Source: Pseudarthrobacter defluvii
Lineage (GTDB): Bacteria; Actinomycetota; Actinomycetes; Actinomycetales; Micrococcaceae
Direction of reading: 5' to 3'
DNA: 64,000 bases
Assembly (NCBI RefSeq): GCF_030816725.1
Contig: NZ_JAUSYG010000001.1
Span: 2,604,001-2,668,000, forward strand
Positions 43,148 through 52,943 of this stretch are shown here, in pieces (the stretch's first letter is position 1; each line of letters begins with the position of its first letter). Under the pieces are notes generated by a model. It saw nothing but the letters and a program-made list of their open reading frames with translations, did not search any database and had not been told where the DNA came from. Both the position numbers and the translations under genes were made by a program.

Positions 43148-43804
43148 ATGCGTGCCAGTGACAAGGCGTACGCCGCCCTGCGCGACGACATCATCGAATG
43201 GCGCCTGGCCCCCGGAACGGTCCTCGCCGAAGTGGAACAATCCGAACGCCTCGGCGTCTCGCGCACGCCGCTGCGGGAAGCGCTGGGCCGCCTTACAGCG
43301 GAAGGGCTGACGACGGCGGGCGGCCGCGGCGTCGTCGTTACCGATATATCCCTTGAGGACATCGATGAGCTCTTCGAGCTGCGCGAAACACTTGAGGGCA
43401 GGGCCGCGGCACTGGCCGCCCGGCGCGGGGACGCGGCAACGTTCGAGCGCCTGCAGCACGAGCTGCTCCGGGCCCCGGAGCTTGTCAGCGGCGACGAGCC
43501 GGCACTCCACGACTACTACGAACTGGTGGGCAGGCTGGACGCTGCCATTGATGCCGCCATCTCCAATTCCTACCTGGCCCAGGCCATGCGCAGCCTGCGC
43601 GTCCACCTGGTCCGCATCCGGCGGCTGGCAGCCGACGACGCGCGCCGCCTCACGGCCGCAGCCGCCGAGCATGCCGCCATCGCAGAAGCGATCGCAGCCG
43701 GCAATCCGAAGCTCGCCGAGGCGGCCACCATCGTCCACCTGCACCGCAGCCTCTCCCACGTCAAAGCAACGCACACACCCCACCCGAAGGAGCACCATGG
43801 TTAA
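43148..43804 (+). CDS. GntR-family regulator of the methylcitrate operon (FCD subfamily)
   Basis: 218 aa from the ATG at 43148 with AAGGAG upstream. N-terminal winged helix ([48 protein letters not shown]). FCD ligand domain with the metal-site pattern (Asp in [19 protein letters not shown] helix, [27 protein letters not shown]). Its stop overlaps the prpD start by 8 bp, so regulator and enzymes share one mRNA. The inducer is likely propionyl-CoA or 2-methylcitrate, by analogy. Confidence 0.92.
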   Translation: MRASDKAYAALRDDIIEWRLAPGTVLAEVEQSERLGVSRTPLREALGRLTAEGLTTAGGRGVVVTDISLEDIDELFELRETLEGRAAALAARRGDAATFERLQHELLRAPELVSGDEPALHDYYELVGRLDAAIDAAISNSYLAQAMRSLRVHLVRIRRLAADDARRLTAAAAEHAAIAEAIAAGNPKLAEAATIVHLHRSLSHVKATHTPHPKEHHG

Positions 43805-45317
43805 GGAACACCACGTCCGCGTCTACAAGAGCGAAGAAAACCTGCCCCGCGAGGACCAGCTTGCCTACAAGATCGCCCAGGTCGCGGCGGACCCCGTTGC
43901 TGTCTCCGGTGAAGTGACCGACATGGTGATCAACCGCATCATCGACAACGCGTCGGTGGCCATCGCCTCCCTGAACCGGGCTCCCATCGTCGCGGCCCGC
44001 GCCCAGGCGCTGACCCATGGCCCCAGCACCGGCGGCAAGGGCTCCAAGGTCTTCGGCATCGGCGAGCGCGTGGCACCGGAATGGGCCGCCTGGGCCAACG
44101 GAGTGGCCGTCCGCGAGCTGGACTATCACGACACCTTCCTCGCCGCCGACTATTCCCACCCCGGCGACAACATTCCCCCAATTCTCGCCGTGGCCCAGCA
44201 CGTCGGCTCCAGCGGGCACGACCTGATCCGCGGCATCGCCACGGGCTATGAGATCCAGGTGAACCTGGTCAAGGCGATCTGCCTGCACAAGCACAAGATC
44301 GACCACGTGGCGCACCTTGGCCCCTCCGCGGCTGCCGGAATCGGCAGCCTGCTGGGACTCGACGTCGAAACCATCTTCCAGTCCGTGGGGCAGGCGTTGC
44401 ACACCACCACCGCAACCCGGCAGTCCCGCAAGGGCGAGATTTCCACCTGGAAGGCGCACGCCCCGGCGTTCGCCGGCAAGATGGCCATTGAATCCGCAGA
44501 CCGGGCCATGCGCGGCCAGACCTCTCCCGTGCCCATCTACGAAGGCGAAGACGGCGTCATCGCCTGGATGCTGGACGGCCCGGACGCGTCCTACATGGTG
44601 CCGCTCCCCACTCCGGGCGAAGCCAAGCGCGCCATCCTGGACACCTACACCAAGGAACACTCGGCCGAGTACCAGGCGCAGGCCTGGATCGACCTGGCCC
44701 GCAAGCTGCACCGCGAACACCCTGAGGTGACGGACCCGGCCAACGTCGAATCAGTCCTGATCAAGACCAGCCACCACACCCACTACGTGATCGGCTCCGG
44801 CGCCAACGATCCCCAGAAATACTCCCCCACCGCGAGCCGGGAAACCCTGGACCACTCCATCCCGTACATCTTCACCGTCGCCCTGCAGGACGGCGCCTGG
44901 CACCACGTGGACTCTTACGCTCCGCAGCGCGCTGCACGGCCGGACACCGTGGAGCTCTGGCACAAGGTGACCACCGTGGAGGATCCCGAATGGACCCGCC
45001 GGTACCACTCCCTGGACATCGCCGAGAAGGCCTTTGGCGGGTCAGTGGAGATTACGCTCAAGGACGGCTCAGTCATCACCGACGAGATCGCCGTGGCCGA
45101 CGCGCACCCGCTGGGTGCCCGGCCATTCGCCCGGGAACAGTATGTCAACAAGTTCCGCACCCTCGCCGCGGGGCTGGTGGAGGAGGCCGAAATCGAAAGG
45201 TTCCTCGCCGCCGTCGAACGCCTCCCCCACCTCGCCGCGGGCGAACTGGACCAGCTGAACATCACAGCCGCCCCGGGCGTCATCGACCTGGCCGCGGCAC
45301 CGAAGGGACTCTTCTGA
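43797..45317 (+). CDS. prpD: 2-methylcitrate dehydratase
   Basis: 506 aa from the ATG at 43797, GAAGGAG 5 nt upstream. Iron-independent MmgE/PrpD family: dehydrates 2-methylcitrate to 2-methyl-cis-aconitate. Blocks seen: [67 protein letters not shown], and [35 protein letters not shown]. The last TGA overlaps the prpB ATG. Confidence 0.95.
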   Translation: MVKEHHVRVYKSEENLPREDQLAYKIAQVAADPVAVSGEVTDMVINRIIDNASVAIASLNRAPIVAARAQALTHGPSTGGKGSKVFGIGERVAPEWAAWANGVAVRELDYHDTFLAADYSHPGDNIPPILAVAQHVGSSGHDLIRGIATGYEIQVNLVKAICLHKHKIDHVAHLGPSAAAGIGSLLGLDVETIFQSVGQALHTTTATRQSRKGEISTWKAHAPAFAGKMAIESADRAMRGQTSPVPIYEGEDGVIAWMLDGPDASYMVPLPTPGEAKRAILDTYTKEHSAEYQAQAWIDLARKLHREHPEVTDPANVESVLIKTSHHTHYVIGSGANDPQKYSPTASRETLDHSIPYIFTVALQDGAWHHVDSYAPQRAARPDTVELWHKVTTVEDPEWTRRYHSLDIAEKAFGGSVEITLKDGSVITDEIAVADAHPLGARPFAREQYVNKFRTLAAGLVEEAEIERFLAAVERLPHLAAGELDQLNITAAPGVIDLAAAPKGLF

Positions 45318-46222
45318 TGCTGTACTCCAAGACCACCCCGGAGCAGAAACGGATCCGTTTCCGGGAGCTGCTGTCCTCCGGCACCATCCAGCAGTTCCCG
45401 GGCGCGTTCAACCCGCTCTCGGCCCGCCTGATCGAGGAAAAAGGCTTCGCCGGGGTCTACATCTCCGGCGCCGTCCTGGCCAACGACCTGGGCCTGCCGG
45501 ACATCGGGCTGACCACGCTGACGGAGGTGGCCACCCGCGCCGGCCAAATCGCCCGCATGACGGACCTGCCCTCGATCGTCGACGCCGATACCGGGTTCGG
45601 CGAGCCCATGAACGTGGCCCGCACCGTGCAGGAACTCGAAAACGCCGGCCTGGCCGGCTGCCACATCGAAGACCAGTTCAACCCCAAGCGCTGCGGCCAT
45701 CTGGACGGCAAGAACGTGGTGGACCTGGACACCGCTACCAAGCGGATCCGGGCCGCCGCTGACGCGCGGCGTGACCCGAACTTCCTGATCATGGCGCGGA
45801 CCGACATCCGCGCCACCGACGGCCTGGAAGCAGCCCAGGAGCGGGCCCGGGCTCTCGTGGAAGCCGGGGCGGACGCGATTTTCCCGGAAGCCATGAAGGA
45901 CCTCAGCGAGTTCCAGGCCATCCGGGACGCGGTGGACGTACCCATCCTGGCCAACATGACTGAGTTCGGCAAAAGTGACCTGTTCTCCGTGGACCAGCTG
46001 GCCGGCGTCGGCGTCAACATGATCATCTATCCGGTCACCCTGCTCCGTAGTGCCATGGGCGCTGCTGAGCGTACTCTGGAATCGATCAAGTCCGACGGCA
46101 CCCAGGAGGCACAGGTCCCAAGCATGTTGACCCGTGCCCGGCTCTATGACCTCGTTGACTACGAGGCCTACAACCACTTTGACACCGGGGTGTTCAACTT
46201 CCGGATCCCCGGCGTCCGGTAG
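45317..46222 (+). CDS. prpB: 2-methylisocitrate lyase
   Basis: 301 aa, start coupled to prpD (TGATG). Splits 2-methylisocitrate to pyruvate and succinate. PEP mutase/isocitrate lyase barrel: IVDADTGFGEP (Mg-binding Asp), the lid motif CHIEDQFNPKRCGHLDGK with catalytic Cys in KRCGH, and ARTDIRATDGLEAA. Succinate and pyruvate feed the TCA cycle, next to dctA and pyc functions in this window. Confidence 0.95.
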   Translation: MLYSKTTPEQKRIRFRELLSSGTIQQFPGAFNPLSARLIEEKGFAGVYISGAVLANDLGLPDIGLTTLTEVATRAGQIARMTDLPSIVDADTGFGEPMNVARTVQELENAGLAGCHIEDQFNPKRCGHLDGKNVVDLDTATKRIRAAADARRDPNFLIMARTDIRATDGLEAAQERARALVEAGADAIFPEAMKDLSEFQAIRDAVDVPILANMTEFGKSDLFSVDQLAGVGVNMIIYPVTLLRSAMGAAERTLESIKSDGTQEAQVPSMLTRARLYDLVDYEAYNHFDTGVFNFRIPGVR

Positions 46223-46258
46223 GACCCGGGATCCCCGCAAGAACGAAGGAGTTTCAGC

Positions 46259-47398
46259 ATGGCTGAAAATGAGATCAAAAAGGGCCTTGCCGGCGTCGTG
46301 GTTGACTACACCGCGGTTTCGAAGGTCAACCCGGACACGAACTCGCTGCTGTACCGGGGCTATCCCGTCCAGGAGCTGGCGGCCAAGTGCAGCTTCGAGG
46401 AAGTCGCCTACCTGCTCTGGAACGGCGAGCTGCCCACCAAGGAGCAGCTGGCCGAATTCACCGCGAGGGAGCGGGCCGGAAGGGCTCTTGACCCCGTGGT
46501 CAAGCAGGTCATCGACGCCTTGCCGGTGACGTCGCACCCGATGGATGTCTGCCGGACCGCGGCATCCGTGATGGGCGCCCGGCACCCGCTGGCCGAGGAC
46601 TCCTCCCGGGAAGCGAACATGGCCAAGGCCGTGGACCTGTTCGCGGCCATGCCAGCGGTGGTGGCCTATGACCAGCGCCGCCGCCACGGCCAGGAACTCG
46701 TGGAGCCGCGCGACGACCTGGGCTATTCGGCGAACTTCCTGTGGATGGCCTTCGGAGAAGAACAGGTGCCGGAAGTGGTGGAGGCCTTCAACGTCTCGAT
46801 GATCCTCTACGCCGAGCACTCCTTCAATGCGTCAACGTTCACCGCCCGCGTCATCACGTCCACACTGTCCGACCTGCACTCAGCAGTGACAGGAGCCATC
46901 GGGGCTTTGAAGGGTCCGCTGCACGGCGGTGCGAATGAAGCCGTGATGCACACTTTCGACGAGATCGGCATCCGGCAGGAGGAGTCCCTCGAGGAGGCTG
47001 CCGCGCGGGCGAAGGCCTGGATGGAGGATGCCCTGGCGCAGAAGAAAAAGGTCATGGGCTTCGGCCACCGCGTCTACAAGCACGGCGATTCCCGGGTCCC
47101 CACCATGAAGGCCGCCCTGGACAAGATGATCGCCCACTACGGCCGCCCCGAGCTGCTGGGGCTGTACAACGGCCTGGAAACGGCGATGGACGAGGCCAAA
47201 GCCATCAAGCCGAACCTCGACTACCCCGCCGGGCCCACGTACCACCTCATGGGCTTCGATACACCCACTTTTACTCCCCTGTTCGTGGCCAGCCGGATCA
47301 CCGGCTGGACCGCGCACATCATGGAGCAGCTCGATGCCAACTCGCTGATCAGGCCGCTGAGTGAGTACAACGGCGTGGAGGAACGGCACCTTCCGTAG
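46259..47398 (+). CDS. prpC: 2-methylcitrate synthase / citrate synthase
   Basis: 379 aa, GAAGGAG before the ATG. Condenses propionyl-CoA with oxaloacetate. Citrate synthase motifs: LLYRGYPVQELAAKCSFEEVAYLLWNGELP, catalytic His in YAEHSFNASTF and in GPLHGGANEAVM, and GFGHRVYKHGDSRV, with Asp in FTPLF-preceding GFDTP. Bifunctional use with acetyl-CoA is common in actinobacteria. Last gene of the operon, followed by an unusually long terminator. Confidence 0.95.
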   Translation: MAENEIKKGLAGVVVDYTAVSKVNPDTNSLLYRGYPVQELAAKCSFEEVAYLLWNGELPTKEQLAEFTARERAGRALDPVVKQVIDALPVTSHPMDVCRTAASVMGARHPLAEDSSREANMAKAVDLFAAMPAVVAYDQRRRHGQELVEPRDDLGYSANFLWMAFGEEQVPEVVEAFNVSMILYAEHSFNASTFTARVITSTLSDLHSAVTGAIGALKGPLHGGANEAVMHTFDEIGIRQEESLEEAAARAKAWMEDALAQKKKVMGFGHRVYKHGDSRVPTMKAALDKMIAHYGRPELLGLYNGLETAMDEAKAIKPNLDYPAGPTYHLMGFDTPTFTPLFVASRITGWTAHIMEQLDANSLIRPLSEYNGVEERHLP

Positions 47399-47409
47399 CG
47401 CCGGGCAGG

Positions 47410-47461
47410 AACGCCCGACGGCGGGAGGGCACTTTGGTGCCCTCCCGCCGTCGGGCGTTTA
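47410..47461. terminator. Terminator with a 23-bp stem after prpC
   Basis: Perfect 23-bp stem (47410-47432 with 47437-47459), TTTG loop, then TTAA. Shared with the convergent Nudix gene. Confidence 0.93.
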
Positions 47462-47480
47462 ACGGCTTGGCGGTTGGCAG

Positions 47481-47963
47481 CTAACCCAGGAGGCTTTCAG
47501 ACGAAGCGACGGATTCGTTGTCGGTGTGCATGGTGACCACCACGTTGACCCTCCGGCCCTCCAGCACCACCGGCAGCCAGTGGTCGGCGTCCTGCCACAT
47601 GCGGTCCACCGGCAGGGTGTCCACCCGGAACCACTCGGGCAGGATCTCGTCGCTGGGTTCCGGTTCGCCCTGCCAGGTGCGCGCGGTAAAGAGCCGGGTG
47701 GCCATGTTCCATTCGGGCCGCGCGGGGAAGACGAACCGGACGGTTCCGGCATCCGCCAAATCTTCGTGGCGGAGCACCACGGCGGTTTCTTCAAGCACCT
47801 CACGGATCACCGCCTGCGCGTGAGTCTCCCCCGGCTCCACATGGCCACCGATGCCCACTATCTTTCCTTTGCCGAACCCGGTTTGCTTCAATCCCAGCAA
47901 TACCTCGGTCCCGGTGGGACCTTCCCGCAGGAGGAAGCAGAGTGTGACAGAAGCGAATTCCAT
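47481..47963 (-). CDS. Nudix hydrolase of the MutT/8-oxo-dGTPase type
   Basis: 160 aa. The Nudix box is complete: GGHVEPGETHAQAVIREVLEETAVVL. The remainder resembles MTH1-like 8-oxo-dGTP diphosphatases (FGKGKIVGIGGHVEPGE, WNMATRLFTARTWQGEPEPSDEILPEWF). There is no Shine-Dalgarno; a TAGGGT hexamer ends 7 nt before the ATG, so leaderless translation is possible. Sits between the prp operon and the sigma-factor pair without overlap. Confidence 0.9.
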   Translation of the reverse strand: MEFASVTLCFLLREGPTGTEVLLGLKQTGFGKGKIVGIGGHVEPGETHAQAVIREVLEETAVVLRHEDLADAGTVRFVFPARPEWNMATRLFTARTWQGEPEPSDEILPEWFRVDTLPVDRMWQDADHWLPVVLEGRRVNVVVTMHTDNESVASSESLLG

Positions 47964-47999
47964 GTGCCCAACCCTATAGCCGGGTACGAGGCGGCGAGG

Positions 48000-48791
48000 C
48001 TATCCAGCCGCAGGGCCGTCGCCAACGAGTTCCGGCCGGAGTTCCACCGGGATTCCTTTTTGCCCGAATTCTTTGTCCATCGCCTGCTGGGGGGTCAGGC
48101 TTTGGTTGTTCAAGGCTTGGAATTCCCAGTTGAAGACACTGGAGTAGGTCTGCTGGAAGTCGCAAAGGAACCGGCCATCCCGCAGTTTGGCAATCTGGTA
48201 CCACGCGTTGCCCCCATCGAGCTGGAGGGCCTTGGCTCCCTCATCCGAGATGGAGAAGGCCAGCCACCCGCCGGCACAACCCAGGACGGTGTAGAGATGT
48301 TGTTGGTCGGCGGGGATCGGAAAGATTATGCGCTGCTGGTCGCTTCGCTGCAGGTCCACGTTGTCCATGGTGCAGGGCACGCCGCCGGTGCTCAAGCCAC
48401 CGGCCGCAGGGTTCCCAGGTTGAGCCGTGGAGGGTGATGCGGTGGCGGTGGGTTGTTCACTCGCAAAAGGTGTGGCATGCGGACTGGCGGGCGCAGGGTT
48501 TCCGGCTGACTCCGAGGGCGCCACGCCGGGTGTCGGCATGGGCCGCTGTGTCATGGTTCCGCCAACGTACACCGCACCAGCCACAGCTGCGGCTGCGAGG
48601 ACGGTCGCGGCCGTTGTCCGGACGGCTGTCCGTCCCCGCTGGTTGCCGCGTTCCGGTGCCGGTGCCGCCAAACGGATGACTTCGGTTTCCGCAGTTGGCG
48701 CAACGGACGGGGCAGCTTCGCTTCCGGCCACCGTGTTCGGTGGCGTCGGCCGGGGTTTGGCGGCCTTCATCAACTGCTCGATGCGATCCAT
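48000..48791 (-). CDS. Single-pass membrane protein paired with an ECF sigma factor; candidate anti-sigma factor
   Basis: 263 aa from the ATG at 48791 (AAGGAC upstream, overlapping the end of the sigma gene). Short cytoplasmic part 1-70 (MDRIEQLMKAAKP at the start), one membrane helix about 73-92, a Pro/Ser/Ala/Thr linker to about 150, then an extracytoplasmic domain with three Cys (PCTMDNVDL, VLGCAGGW, FLCDFQQTY). It lacks the HxxxCxxC zinc motif of classical anti-sigma factors. Gene order suggests it holds or signals to the sigma factor. No family recognised. Confidence 0.75.
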   Translation of the reverse strand: MDRIEQLMKAAKPRPTPPNTVAGSEAAPSVAPTAETEVIRLAAPAPERGNQRGRTAVRTTAATVLAAAAVAGAVYVGGTMTQRPMPTPGVAPSESAGNPAPASPHATPFASEQPTATASPSTAQPGNPAAGGLSTGGVPCTMDNVDLQRSDQQRIIFPIPADQQHLYTVLGCAGGWLAFSISDEGAKALQLDGGNAWYQIAKLRDGRFLCDFQQTYSSVFNWEFQALNNQSLTPQQAMDKEFGQKGIPVELRPELVGDGPAAG

Positions 48792-48793
48792 GG

Positions 48794-49297
48794 CTAGTCC
48801 TTCCGTTCGGTCATGAGATGTGCCGGTGCCGCCTTGGCGAATGCCCGGCGTGCACGGTGCAGCCGTACGGCAGCAGTTGAGGGGGAACATTCAAGGGCCT
48901 GGCCAAGTTCGGGGATGGTGAGGTCATCCCAATAACTGAGCATGAGGATCTCGCGGTCCCGCTCGCGAAGGTGGCCAAGTACTTCCGCTACCGCGGCTTG
49001 TTCCCCGGTTTCTTCCTGCAGGACGTTGCGGCCTGCCTCGTCCTGCAACCGGTCAAGGAGTTCCTGGCGGCGACGGCGCCCCCTGTATTCGTTAGCGAGC
49101 ACATGCCGGGCCGTGGCGATCAGCCAGCCGATGCCGGGTGGCTCGGGAAGTTGTTTCTGCCAGGCAATTCGGAACACATCGGCCGCCAATTCCTCGGCCC
49201 GTCCCGTGTCGCTGATGCGGCACGCGATGTACCGGTAGACCCGCCCCGAATGCCGGGAATGCAGATCGATGAATGCCTGCTCTTCCGCTGTCAACAT
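48794..49297 (-). CDS. ECF-type RNA polymerase sigma factor
   Basis: 167 aa; GGGGGG 7-8 nt before the ATG. Region 2 at 8-70 (FIDLHSRHSGRVYRYIACRISDTGRAEELAADVFRIAWQ, then PGIGWLIATARHVLANEYR) and region 4 at 105-160 (AVAEVLGHLRERDREILMLSYWDDLTIPELGQALECSPSTAAVRLHRARRAF). Followed immediately by the membrane partner. A GGAAC/GTC promoter upstream hints at autoregulation. Confidence 0.93.
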   Translation of the reverse strand: MLTAEEQAFIDLHSRHSGRVYRYIACRISDTGRAEELAADVFRIAWQKQLPEPPGIGWLIATARHVLANEYRGRRRRQELLDRLQDEAGRNVLQEETGEQAAVAEVLGHLRERDREILMLSYWDDLTIPELGQALECSPSTAAVRLHRARRAFAKAAPAHLMTERKD

Positions 49298-49321
49298 GGT
49301 ATTTCCCCCCGGACACGTGAT

Positions 49322-49348
49322 GACTTCTTCTTGAAGACTAAGTGTTCC
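49322..49348 (-). promoter_or_regulatory. Candidate ECF promoter (GGAAC-N19-GTC) of the sigma gene
   Basis: GGAAC (49344-49348, minus strand) and GTC (49322-49324) with 19 bp between fit the -35/-10 pattern of many actinobacterial ECF sigma factors. Located 25-51 bp before the sigma ATG, as expected for self-transcription. Confidence 0.5.
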
Positions 49349-49422
49349 GGGCGGGGCTGGTTCTTACAGCGGGGGGAAAATTATTCTGGGGATTGGTTGC
49401 AGCGTCAGGGGCAGGACTCGCC

Positions 49423-50445
49423 TCAGCCCAACGCCCTCGGGTGCGCCGCGGCGTAGATCTCGCGCAGGGTATCGGCAGTGACCAGCGTGTACACCTGGGT
49501 GGTGGTCACGGAGGCGTGGCCCAGCAGTTCCTGCACCACCCGGACGTCCGCCCCGCCTTCGAGCAGGTGGGTGGCGAACGAGTGCCGCAGCGTGTGCGGG
49601 GAAACATCCCGGGTGATGTTGGCCTTCTCCGCGGCCGCCTTCAGGATGGTCCAGGCACTCTGCCGGCTGATCCTGCCGCCGCGGGCATTGAGGAACAGCG
49701 CCGGCGTGCCCTTCCCCTTGGCGGCGAGGAGCGGCCGGCCGCGGACCAGGTAGGCGTCCAGCGCTCGGGCCCCATAGGAACCCAACGGGACCAGCCGCTC
49801 CTTCGAACCCTTTCCGAACAGCCGGACAACGGCTGGCCCGGACTCCGGTTCCGCCAGAGAGATGTCGTCCACGTCCAGCCCCACGGCTTCGCTGATCCTG
49901 GCGCCGGTGGAGTAAAGGAATTCGAGGAGTGCCCGGTCCCGCAGTCCCGTGGCGGTGTCCGTTCCAGCGGCCTCCAGGATGCGCGTCACCTCATCAACGC
50001 TGATGGCCTTCGGCAGCCGCTTGCCGGCCATCGGCGGGTGGACCTCGCTGGCCGGATCGGCCGGGGTGTACCCCTCGAGGGCCCAGAACTTGTGCAGCCC
50101 CCGGACAGCCACGACGGTCCGGGCTGCCGAGCGTACGCCAAGGGTGGAACCGCCGTCGGACCCGTCGGAGAGCGCACGGACGTAACCGGTGACGTGGTGG
50201 CGGGTGATTTCCTCGGGCCGGGTGCAGCCGGCGGCGGTGAGGTATCGGGCGTAGCGGGCCAGGTCACGGCGGTAGGCGGCCAGCGTGTTCACGGCCAGGC
50301 CGCGCTCCACGCCCATGTGCTGCAGGTAATCGGTGATGGCCCGGTCGATGGCGGGCGGAATGTCCGCAGGGACCGCGCCGGCAGAACGCACTTCCGCAGC
50401 CGGTTGGACAGACGGTGCCGCTTCAGCCGCGGGACCCGGGACCAT
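49423..50445 (-). CDS. xerD: Tyrosine recombinase XerD
   Basis: 340 aa; ATG in a TGATG overlap with the upstream Nudix gene. SAM-like N-terminal domain ([38 protein letters not shown]), then catalytic Arg in [15 protein letters not shown], Lys in [52 protein letters not shown] (His-xx-Arg, His, nucleophile Tyr). Resolves chromosome dimers with XerC at dif. Chromosomal rather than phage-like because of its run pyrG-Nudix-xerD, as in Rv1699-Rv1701. Confidence 0.95.
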   Translation of the reverse strand: MVPGPAAEAAPSVQPAAEVRSAGAVPADIPPAIDRAITDYLQHMGVERGLAVNTLAAYRRDLARYARYLTAAGCTRPEEITRHHVTGYVRALSDGSDGGSTLGVRSAARTVVAVRGLHKFWALEGYTPADPASEVHPPMAGKRLPKAISVDEVTRILEAAGTDTATGLRDRALLEFLYSTGARISEAVGLDVDDISLAEPESGPAVVRLFGKGSKERLVPLGSYGARALDAYLVRGRPLLAAKGKGTPALFLNARGGRISRQSAWTILKAAAEKANITRDVSPHTLRHSFATHLLEGGADVRVVQELLGHASVTTTQVYTLVTADTLREIYAAAHPRALG

Positions 50446-51122
50446 CAGCGCTGGCTTGGGTGTGCGGGCCAGGGCGCGTCGGCGGGCCTGAGGTCTTCAT
50501 AGTTGCCGGTCCGGGCGGCCGCGGCGGCAAGGATTCCGACGACGGCGGACGGGTTGTGCAGGCGGCCCGCCAGGACGGATGCCACGGCATCGTCCAGGGC
50601 GATCCAGTGGAATTCGATCTCCGCTTCCTCTTCCGTGCGCTCGTGCCGTTCGTGGTGCGGCACCTCGGTGAGGTCGCGGGCCAGGTAGATGCGGATGGCC
50701 TCGCTGGAGGATCCCGGGGAGTTAAAGACATCTGCCAGCACGTTCCACGTCCCGGCGGCGAGGTCGGCCTCCTCAGCGAGTTCGCGGGCTGCCCCCACGA
50801 CGAAGTCTTCGCCTTCAACATCCAGCAGGCCCGCGGGGACCTCCCAGAGGTCCATGCCCACCGGGTGCCGGTACTGCTTCAGGAGGAGGATCTCGCCTTC
50901 GGCGTTCATGGGCAGGATGGCGACGGCGCCGGGGTGGTCGATGTAGTCGCGGGTGAGGGCGTCCCCTGACTCGGAGAGCTGGAAGGTGTCGCTGACGACG
51001 TCCCAGATCCGGCCCTGGTAGACCTTCTCCGTAGACAAAAGACGGCGCGGGCTTGGTGCATCCGAAACCTGTTTCGCAGGGGTGGCTTCAGGTGTACCAG
51101 GCATCGCGCCGTCCTTTTTCAT
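50445..51122 (-). CDS. ADP-ribose pyrophosphatase (Nudix)
   Basis: 225 aa from 51122; ATG 51104 with AAGGAC at 7 nt is the better-supported start (219 aa). Nudix box: [24 protein letters not shown]. The ADPRase features [19 protein letters not shown] and the Pro in [17 protein letters not shown] follow the family. Hydrolyses ADP-ribose to AMP and ribose 5-phosphate. Directly follows pyrG and overlaps xerD. Confidence 0.92.
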   Translation of the reverse strand: MKKDGAMPGTPEATPAKQVSDAPSPRRLLSTEKVYQGRIWDVVSDTFQLSESGDALTRDYIDHPGAVAILPMNAEGEILLLKQYRHPVGMDLWEVPAGLLDVEGEDFVVGAARELAEEADLAAGTWNVLADVFNSPGSSSEAIRIYLARDLTEVPHHERHERTEEEAEIEFHWIALDDAVASVLAGRLHNPSAVVGILAAAAARTGNYEDLRPADAPWPAHPSQR

Positions 51123-51129
51123 CTCTTGG

Positions 51130-52920
51130 CTACTTAGCGGTAACGCTACCCGATGCTGCAGCCTCGCCGTCCGCGGGCGCAGCCGTGTCGGCAGGGGCTT
51201 GACCCGTGTCCTGGTGGTTCGCGTTCTGGTGGTCCAGGGCAGCCTTCACCAGTCCGGCGAACAGCGGGTGCGGGCGGGTGGGCCGCGAGCTCAGCTCGGG
51301 GTGGGCCTGCGTGGCCACGTAGTACGGGTGGACGTCGGCAGGCAGCTCGACGAATTCCACCAGTTTGCCGTCCGGGGACATTCCGGAGAAGACCAGGCCC
51401 TTGTCCGCGATCTGCTGGCGGTACTTGTTGTTGACCTCGTAGCGGTGCCGGTGGCGTTCGCTGACTGTGGTCTTGCCGTAGGTTCCGGCGATGACCGATC
51501 CTTCGTCGAGCTTGGCTTCGTAGAGGCCCAGGCGCATGGTTCCGCCCAGGTCGCCGCGGCCCTCGACGTACTCCAGCTGCTCCTCCATGGTGGCGATCAC
51601 CGGGTACTTGGAGTCCGGCTCGAACTCGCTGGAGGAGGCGCCTTCCAGGCCCACCACGTTGCGGGCGTACTCGATGACCATGCACTGCAGGCCAAGGCAC
51701 AGGCCCAGGACCGGCAGCTTGGTTTCCCGGGCGAACTTCAGGGCGCCCAGCTTGCCTTCGAGGCCGCGGATGCCGAAGCCGCCCGGCACGCAGATGGCGT
51801 CCACGCCGTCGAGCGCCTTGATGGCGCCTTCACGGGTCTCGCACTCGTCCGACGGGACCCAGCGGATCTTCACCTTGGTCTCGTTGGCGAAGCCGCCGGC
51901 GCGCAGCGCTTCGGTGACCGAGAGGTAGGCATCCGGCAGGTCGATGTACTTGCCCACCAGGGCAATCTCGACCTGGTGCTTGGGGTTGTGGACAGCCTCG
52001 AGGAGGCGGTCCCAGCTGGTCCAGTCGACATCCTTGAACGGCAGGTCCAGGGCGCGGACGATGTAGGAGTCCAGGCCCTGTGTGTGCAGGGTCTTGGGGA
52101 TGTCGTAGATGCTGGGGGCGTCCGGGCACCCGATGACGGCTTCAAGGTCGACGTCGCACATGCGGCCGATCTTGGCACGCATTGCCTCGGGAATTTCGCG
52201 GTCAGACCGGATGACGATTGCTTCCGGCTGGATGCCGATGGAGCGCAGGGCTGCCACCGAGTGCTGGGTGGGCTTGGTCTTCAGTTCCTGCGAGGGCCCG
52301 ATGTACGGGACCAGCGAGACGTGGACAAAGAAGACATTGCCGCGGCCCACGTCCTGGCGGACCTGGCGGGCGGATTCGAGGAACGGCTGGGATTCGATGT
52401 CGCCAACGGTGCCGCCGATTTCGGTGATGATCACGTCCGGGGCGTTTTTGCCCTCGGCGGGCAGGCGCATGCGGCGCTTGATCTCATCGGTGATGTGCGG
52501 GATGACCTGGACGGTGTCCCCCAGATATTCGCCGCGGCGTTCCTTGGCGATCACCGTGGAGTACACCTGGCCGGTGGTCACGTTCGCGGAACCTTCGAGG
52601 TTCTCGTCGAGGAAACGCTCGTAGTGCCCGATGTCCAGGTCCGTCTCGGCGCCGTCGTCGGTGACGAAGACCTCACCGTGCTGGAAGGGGTTCATCGTGC
52701 CCGGATCCACGTTGAGGTAGGGATCGAGCTTCTGCATCGTGACGGACAGGCCGCGTGCCCGGAGCAGGTGACCGAGGCTGGACGCCGTCAGACCCTTACC
52801 GAGCGAGGACGCCACACCACCGGTAACGAAAATGTGCTTTGTCATCTTGGAGGAACCCGGGAACCGGGAATTTACACGGGAATTTGATCGCTGCACCACG
52901 GAGTTCGAGCCTATCATCAT
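51130..52920 (-). CDS. pyrG: CTP synthase
   Basis: 596 aa; the ATG at 52920 has GGGAAGG at good spacing, whereas the internal ATG at 52845 ([10 protein letters not shown]) has none. Amidoligase domain [24 protein letters not shown], with [39 protein letters not shown]. The class I glutaminase has Cys in [13 protein letters not shown] and the His-Glu pair near [19 protein letters not shown]. The last 35 residues are a disordered Ala/Asp tail. Confidence 0.96.
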   Translation of the reverse strand: MMIGSNSVVQRSNSRVNSRFPGSSKMTKHIFVTGGVASSLGKGLTASSLGHLLRARGLSVTMQKLDPYLNVDPGTMNPFQHGEVFVTDDGAETDLDIGHYERFLDENLEGSANVTTGQVYSTVIAKERRGEYLGDTVQVIPHITDEIKRRMRLPAEGKNAPDVIITEIGGTVGDIESQPFLESARQVRQDVGRGNVFFVHVSLVPYIGPSQELKTKPTQHSVAALRSIGIQPEAIVIRSDREIPEAMRAKIGRMCDVDLEAVIGCPDAPSIYDIPKTLHTQGLDSYIVRALDLPFKDVDWTSWDRLLEAVHNPKHQVEIALVGKYIDLPDAYLSVTEALRAGGFANETKVKIRWVPSDECETREGAIKALDGVDAICVPGGFGIRGLEGKLGALKFARETKLPVLGLCLGLQCMVIEYARNVVGLEGASSSEFEPDSKYPVIATMEEQLEYVEGRGDLGGTMRLGLYEAKLDEGSVIAGTYGKTTVSERHRHRYEVNNKYRQQIADKGLVFSGMSPDGKLVEFVELPADVHPYYVATQAHPELSSRPTRPHPLFAGLVKAALDHQNANHQDTGQAPADTAAPADGEAAASGSVTAK

Positions 52921-52943
52921 TTGCGCCTTCCCGTGGGTGCCGG

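Noticed and set aside
49423..50445. xerD as a phage or island integrase
   Set aside because: It has chromosomal XerD neighbours (pyrG, ADP-ribose pyrophosphatase) and no flanking repeats.
51082..52887. 601-codon plus-strand frame opposite pyrG
   Set aside because: Antisense shadow of pyrG.
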